Below, piece by piece: positions 8,242-9,918 of a stretch of 9,918 nt of DNA (positions within the stretch are counted from its first letter, which is position 1; every line of letters begins with the position of its first letter). Source of the DNA: Thermococci archaeon (lineage in GTDB: Archaea > Methanobacteriota_B > Thermococci > Thermococcales > Thermococcaceae); assembly GCA_003663535.1 (NCBI GenBank), contig QMUE01000031.1, positions 1-9,918 of the forward strand. Reading direction: 5' to 3'. A model generated the notes under the pieces. It saw only the letters and a list, made by a program, of their open reading frames with translations, did not search any database and was not told the origin of the DNA. The translations under genes and the position numbers were made by a program.

Positions 8242-8258
8242 TTTAAACAAAGTTTAAA
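8242..8258. promoter_or_regulatory. Inverted repeat in the raSEA/DUF996 divergent region, possible operator
   Basis: TTTAAAC and GTTTAAA form perfect 7-base arms around AAA. The repeat lies between the putative TATA box and the start codon of the DUF996 gene, where a bound repressor would block polymerase. The AT-rich composition makes chance occurrence possible. Confidence 0.35.
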
Positions 8259-8274
8259 ATTAAGGTGAGGATTT

Positions 8275-8859
8275 ATGAGTTTAACAAATGCAAAAACCTA
8301 TGGTGGAATAGGAGCAATTCTATCTTTGCTTGGTGGGTTCATCCCAAGAGTTGGGAGTTTAGTTACATTGCTGGGGCTTGTCCTTCTACTCTTTGCAGTG
8401 AAAGAAATTGCTGATGAAATCGAAAGAGAAGACATATTCAGGGATTACTTGGTGGGAGTTATTCTTCGATTTGGAGCACTTATTGTCCTAATTCTTGCTC
8501 TCGTCCTCGCGATAGGATTTGCTGTGTTGAAAGGAGCCCCTTTTAAAGGGATGGAAGAGGGTTTTGAAGGAATGAGAAGGTTAATTGCACCTATACTGAT
8601 AGGAGCCCTCCTAGCATGGATCTTGTTTGTCCTTGGCACCTACTATACAAAAAAGAGCTACGAAAAGATATCCTCCGAGGTGCAAGTTGATACTTTTAAG
8701 ACGGTTGGCTTTTTGTACTTCGTAGGAGGGATTCTGCTGATAGCACTTGGAATAGGTCTTTTGGTACTTCTAATAGGCAAAATTCTGGAGATAGTGGCCT
8801 ACTTCTCTCTTCCAGAAAGCATTAAAAAAGAAGAAGTGAGTGAAAAAGTAGGGGGGTAA
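8275..8859 (+). CDS. DUF996 family membrane protein
   Basis: A 194-residue integral membrane protein of the archaeal DUF996 family; function unknown. Hydrophobic segments are near residues 8-23, 27-42, 59-85, 101-123 and 141-168, so about five membrane spans. A charged loop (DEIEREDIFRD) follows the second span, and a charged C-terminal tail (KKEEVSEK) is probably cytoplasmic. The first spans are glycine-rich, with YGGIGAILSLLGGFIPRVG typical of the family N-terminus. The ATG is preceded by GGTGAGG four bases upstream. surE begins six bases after the stop, so the two are cotranscribed. I see no catalytic motif. Confidence 0.8.
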   Translation: MSLTNAKTYGGIGAILSLLGGFIPRVGSLVTLLGLVLLLFAVKEIADEIEREDIFRDYLVGVILRFGALIVLILALVLAIGFAVLKGAPFKGMEEGFEGMRRLIAPILIGALLAWILFVLGTYYTKKSYEKISSEVQVDTFKTVGFLYFVGGILLIALGIGLLVLLIGKILEIVAYFSLPESIKKEEVSEKVGG

Positions 8860-8865
8860 GTAAAA

Positions 8866-9651
8866 GTGGCAAAGATCTTGGTAACAAACGATGATGGAAT
8901 TCACTCAAGGGGAATAAAAGCGGCCGTTGAAGCTCTTCAAGATCTTGGGAAGGTTTATGTAGTAGCACCAATGTTCCAAAGAAGCGCTAGTGGAAGAGCC
9001 ATGACCTTACACAGACCTTTAAGGGCAAAAAGGATTAAACTTAAGGGAGCAAAAGCGGCATATGCATTAGACGGGATGCCCGTTGATTGTGTAATTTTTG
9101 CCATGGCCCGTTTTGGTAAATTTGATCTCGCAGTTAGCGGGATAAATTTGGGAGAAAATATGAGTACTGAGATTACAATTTCTGGAACAGCCAGTGCTGC
9201 CATAGAAGCCGCTACTCATGATATTCCCAGTATAGCCATGAGTTTAGAAGTCAATCGAGAAAAACATAAATTTGGTGAAGGAGAAGAAATAGACTTTTCT
9301 GTAGCAAAATCCTTTTTAAAAAGAATTTCAAAGGCTATTCTGAGTAACGGAATGCCAAAGGGTGTTGATATGCTCAACATTAATGCACCATATGATGCAC
9401 ATGAAAACACGCCTATAGAACTCACAAAACTCGCTAAAAGAATGTATATGGCCTCAGTTGAAGAAAGAATCGACCCTAAGGGGAATCCTTATTATTGGAT
9501 AGTCGGTACTCAATGCCCCAAAGATACTCTAGAACCAGGCACTGATATGTATGCTCTAAAAGTTGAAAGAAAAGTTAGCGTAACTCCAATAACCCTTAAC
9601 ATGACAGCAAAAGCCAATTTTAGTGATGTTAGAAGACATTTGCAGTTGTGA
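8866..9651 (+). CDS. surE: 5'/3'-nucleotidase SurE
   Basis: A 261-residue SurE phosphatase that removes phosphate from nucleoside monophosphates in the cytoplasm using a divalent metal. The metal-site residues are visible: Asp9 and Asp10 in TNDDG (7-11), Ser40 in the QRSASG loop, and Asn94 in SGINLGEN. The family-typical DGMPVDCV (69-76) and SGTASAAIEA segments follow, and the length is normal. Translation starts at GTG 8866. A run of six G bases at the end of the DUF996 gene supplies the ribosome binding site, and the next in-frame ATG would cut off the TNDDG motif. It is the second gene of a two-gene unit and converges on the tRNA-Asp gene, with 61 bases between them. Confidence 0.95.
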   Translation: MAKILVTNDDGIHSRGIKAAVEALQDLGKVYVVAPMFQRSASGRAMTLHRPLRAKRIKLKGAKAAYALDGMPVDCVIFAMARFGKFDLAVSGINLGENMSTEITISGTASAAIEAATHDIPSIAMSLEVNREKHKFGEGEEIDFSVAKSFLKRISKAILSNGMPKGVDMLNINAPYDAHENTPIELTKLAKRMYMASVEERIDPKGNPYYWIVGTQCPKDTLEPGTDMYALKVERKVSVTPITLNMTAKANFSDVRRHLQL

Positions 9652-9679
9652 AGTATCCCCTCCCTGAAAGGTGAGAGTT

Positions 9680-9708
9680 TCAAAGAAAAATATAATATCA
9701 TCGAAAAG
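9680..9708 (-). terminator. T-rich terminator of the 5S rRNA-tRNA-Asp unit
   Basis: Just past the tRNA, the minus strand reads TCTTTTCG and then TATTTTTCTTT. Two T-runs without a hairpin are the usual archaeal terminator form. No clear plus-strand T-run follows surE. Confidence 0.5.
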
Positions 9709-9712
9709 ACTC

Positions 9713-9790
9713 TGGCGCCCGGGTCGGGATTTGAACCCGAGTCGCGGGAGTGACAGTCCCGCATGATGGGCCTGGCTACACCACCCGGGC
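9713..9790 (-). tRNA. tRNA-Asp (GTC), CCA encoded
   Basis: On the minus strand the acceptor arms GCCCGGG and CCCGGGC pair fully, followed by discriminator G and an encoded CCA. The anticodon stem CGGGA/TCCCG encloses the loop CTGTCAC, anticodon GTC (Asp). The T arm TCGGG/CCCGA holds TTCGAAT. No intron is seen. It lies about six bases after the 5S rRNA and should be processed from the same transcript. Confidence 0.95.
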
Positions 9791-9796
9791 ATTTGA

Positions 9797-9918
9797 GTGG
9801 CCGGCGGCGTCCTCGGTTTCCCACCCCCTCTCGGAGGGTAGTACCGCCGAGATCGCTGGCGGGCTTAACTTCCGGGGTCGAAACGAGTCCGGGTGTGACC
9901 CCGCCGCTATGACCGCCG
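9797..9918 (-). rRNA. rrf: 5S ribosomal RNA, 5' end cut by the window edge
   Basis: Minus-strand sequence from the window end has the archaeal 5S landmarks: CATAGCGG, then CACACCCGGACTC, the conserved GACCCCGGAAGTTAAG, and GTACTACCCTCCGAGAGGG. The closing helix pairs CGGCGGT at the 5' side with GCCGCCG near 9801-9808. About two or three 5' bases seem to lie beyond the window, and the exact 3' end is uncertain by a few bases. A 5S gene apart from 16S-23S and linked to tRNA-Asp is the usual Thermococcales arrangement. Confidence 0.93.

Noticed and set aside
8242..8258. SurR redox-regulator site in the DUF996 promoter.
   Set aside because: The SurR core is GTTnnnAAC; here the orientation is AACnnnGTT, which is not equivalent.
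9510..9824. Minus-strand reading frames spanning the surE end, tRNA-Asp and part of 5S rRNA.
   Set aside because: They consist of tRNA and rRNA sequence read as protein plus the antisense of surE.

Overview
The window looks like chromosomal DNA from a hyperthermophilic euryarchaeon of the order Thermococcales (Thermococcus, Pyrococcus or Palaeococcus). The reasons are the double 2-oxoacid:ferredoxin oxidoreductase operon in the order delta-alpha-beta-gamma-alpha-beta-gamma, the archaeosine enzyme RaSEA, the GGTGAT-type ribosome binding sites a few bases before start codons, archaeal BRE/TATA promoters, and a 5S rRNA placed directly before tRNA-Asp. Protein genes are AT-rich, while the two RNA genes are very GC-rich, as expected for stable RNAs of a hyperthermophile. 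Genus assignment is inference.

Layout. Positions 1-170 hold the right end of an IS200/IS605-type (TnpB/IS1341-like) element, with a chain of hairpins resembling an omega (guide) RNA scaffold and the terminal GGGGTAGTTCAC. It ends 25 bases past the stop of a minus-strand DUF192 gene (196-660). At about 770-1497 on the plus strand lies a decayed fragment of a glutamate synthase small-subunit-like flavoprotein (gltA family): the N-terminal part is missing, there is an in-frame amber codon, and a one-base frameshift lies near the end.

From 6987 down to 1523 on the minus strand runs a tightly packed seven-gene operon. korD (two [4Fe-4S] ferredoxin subunit), korA, korB and korG form the 2-oxoglutarate:ferredoxin oxidoreductase. 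A second korA-korB-korG set follows without its own ferredoxin subunit. These cytoplasmic enzymes oxidatively decarboxylate 2-oxoacids to acyl-CoA using TPP and FeS clusters and reduce ferredoxin. The operon has one evident promoter (about 7031-7045) with a large inverted repeat just upstream, and a T-rich terminator at 1507-1521.

Upstream of the operon is raSEA on the minus strand (radical SAM enzyme of archaeosine tRNA modification). It is divergent from a plus-strand pair: a DUF996 membrane protein and surE (5'-nucleotidase). A short inverted repeat sits inside the divergent promoter region. The right edge carries, on the minus strand, a 5S rRNA cut by the window end, then tRNA-Asp(GTC) with encoded CCA and a T-rich terminator.

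I do not see a convincing undescribed multi-gene system. The most interesting points are the omega-RNA-like element end, the patches of perfect nucleotide identity between the two korA genes, the broken gltA-like gene, and the two inverted repeats at promoters.
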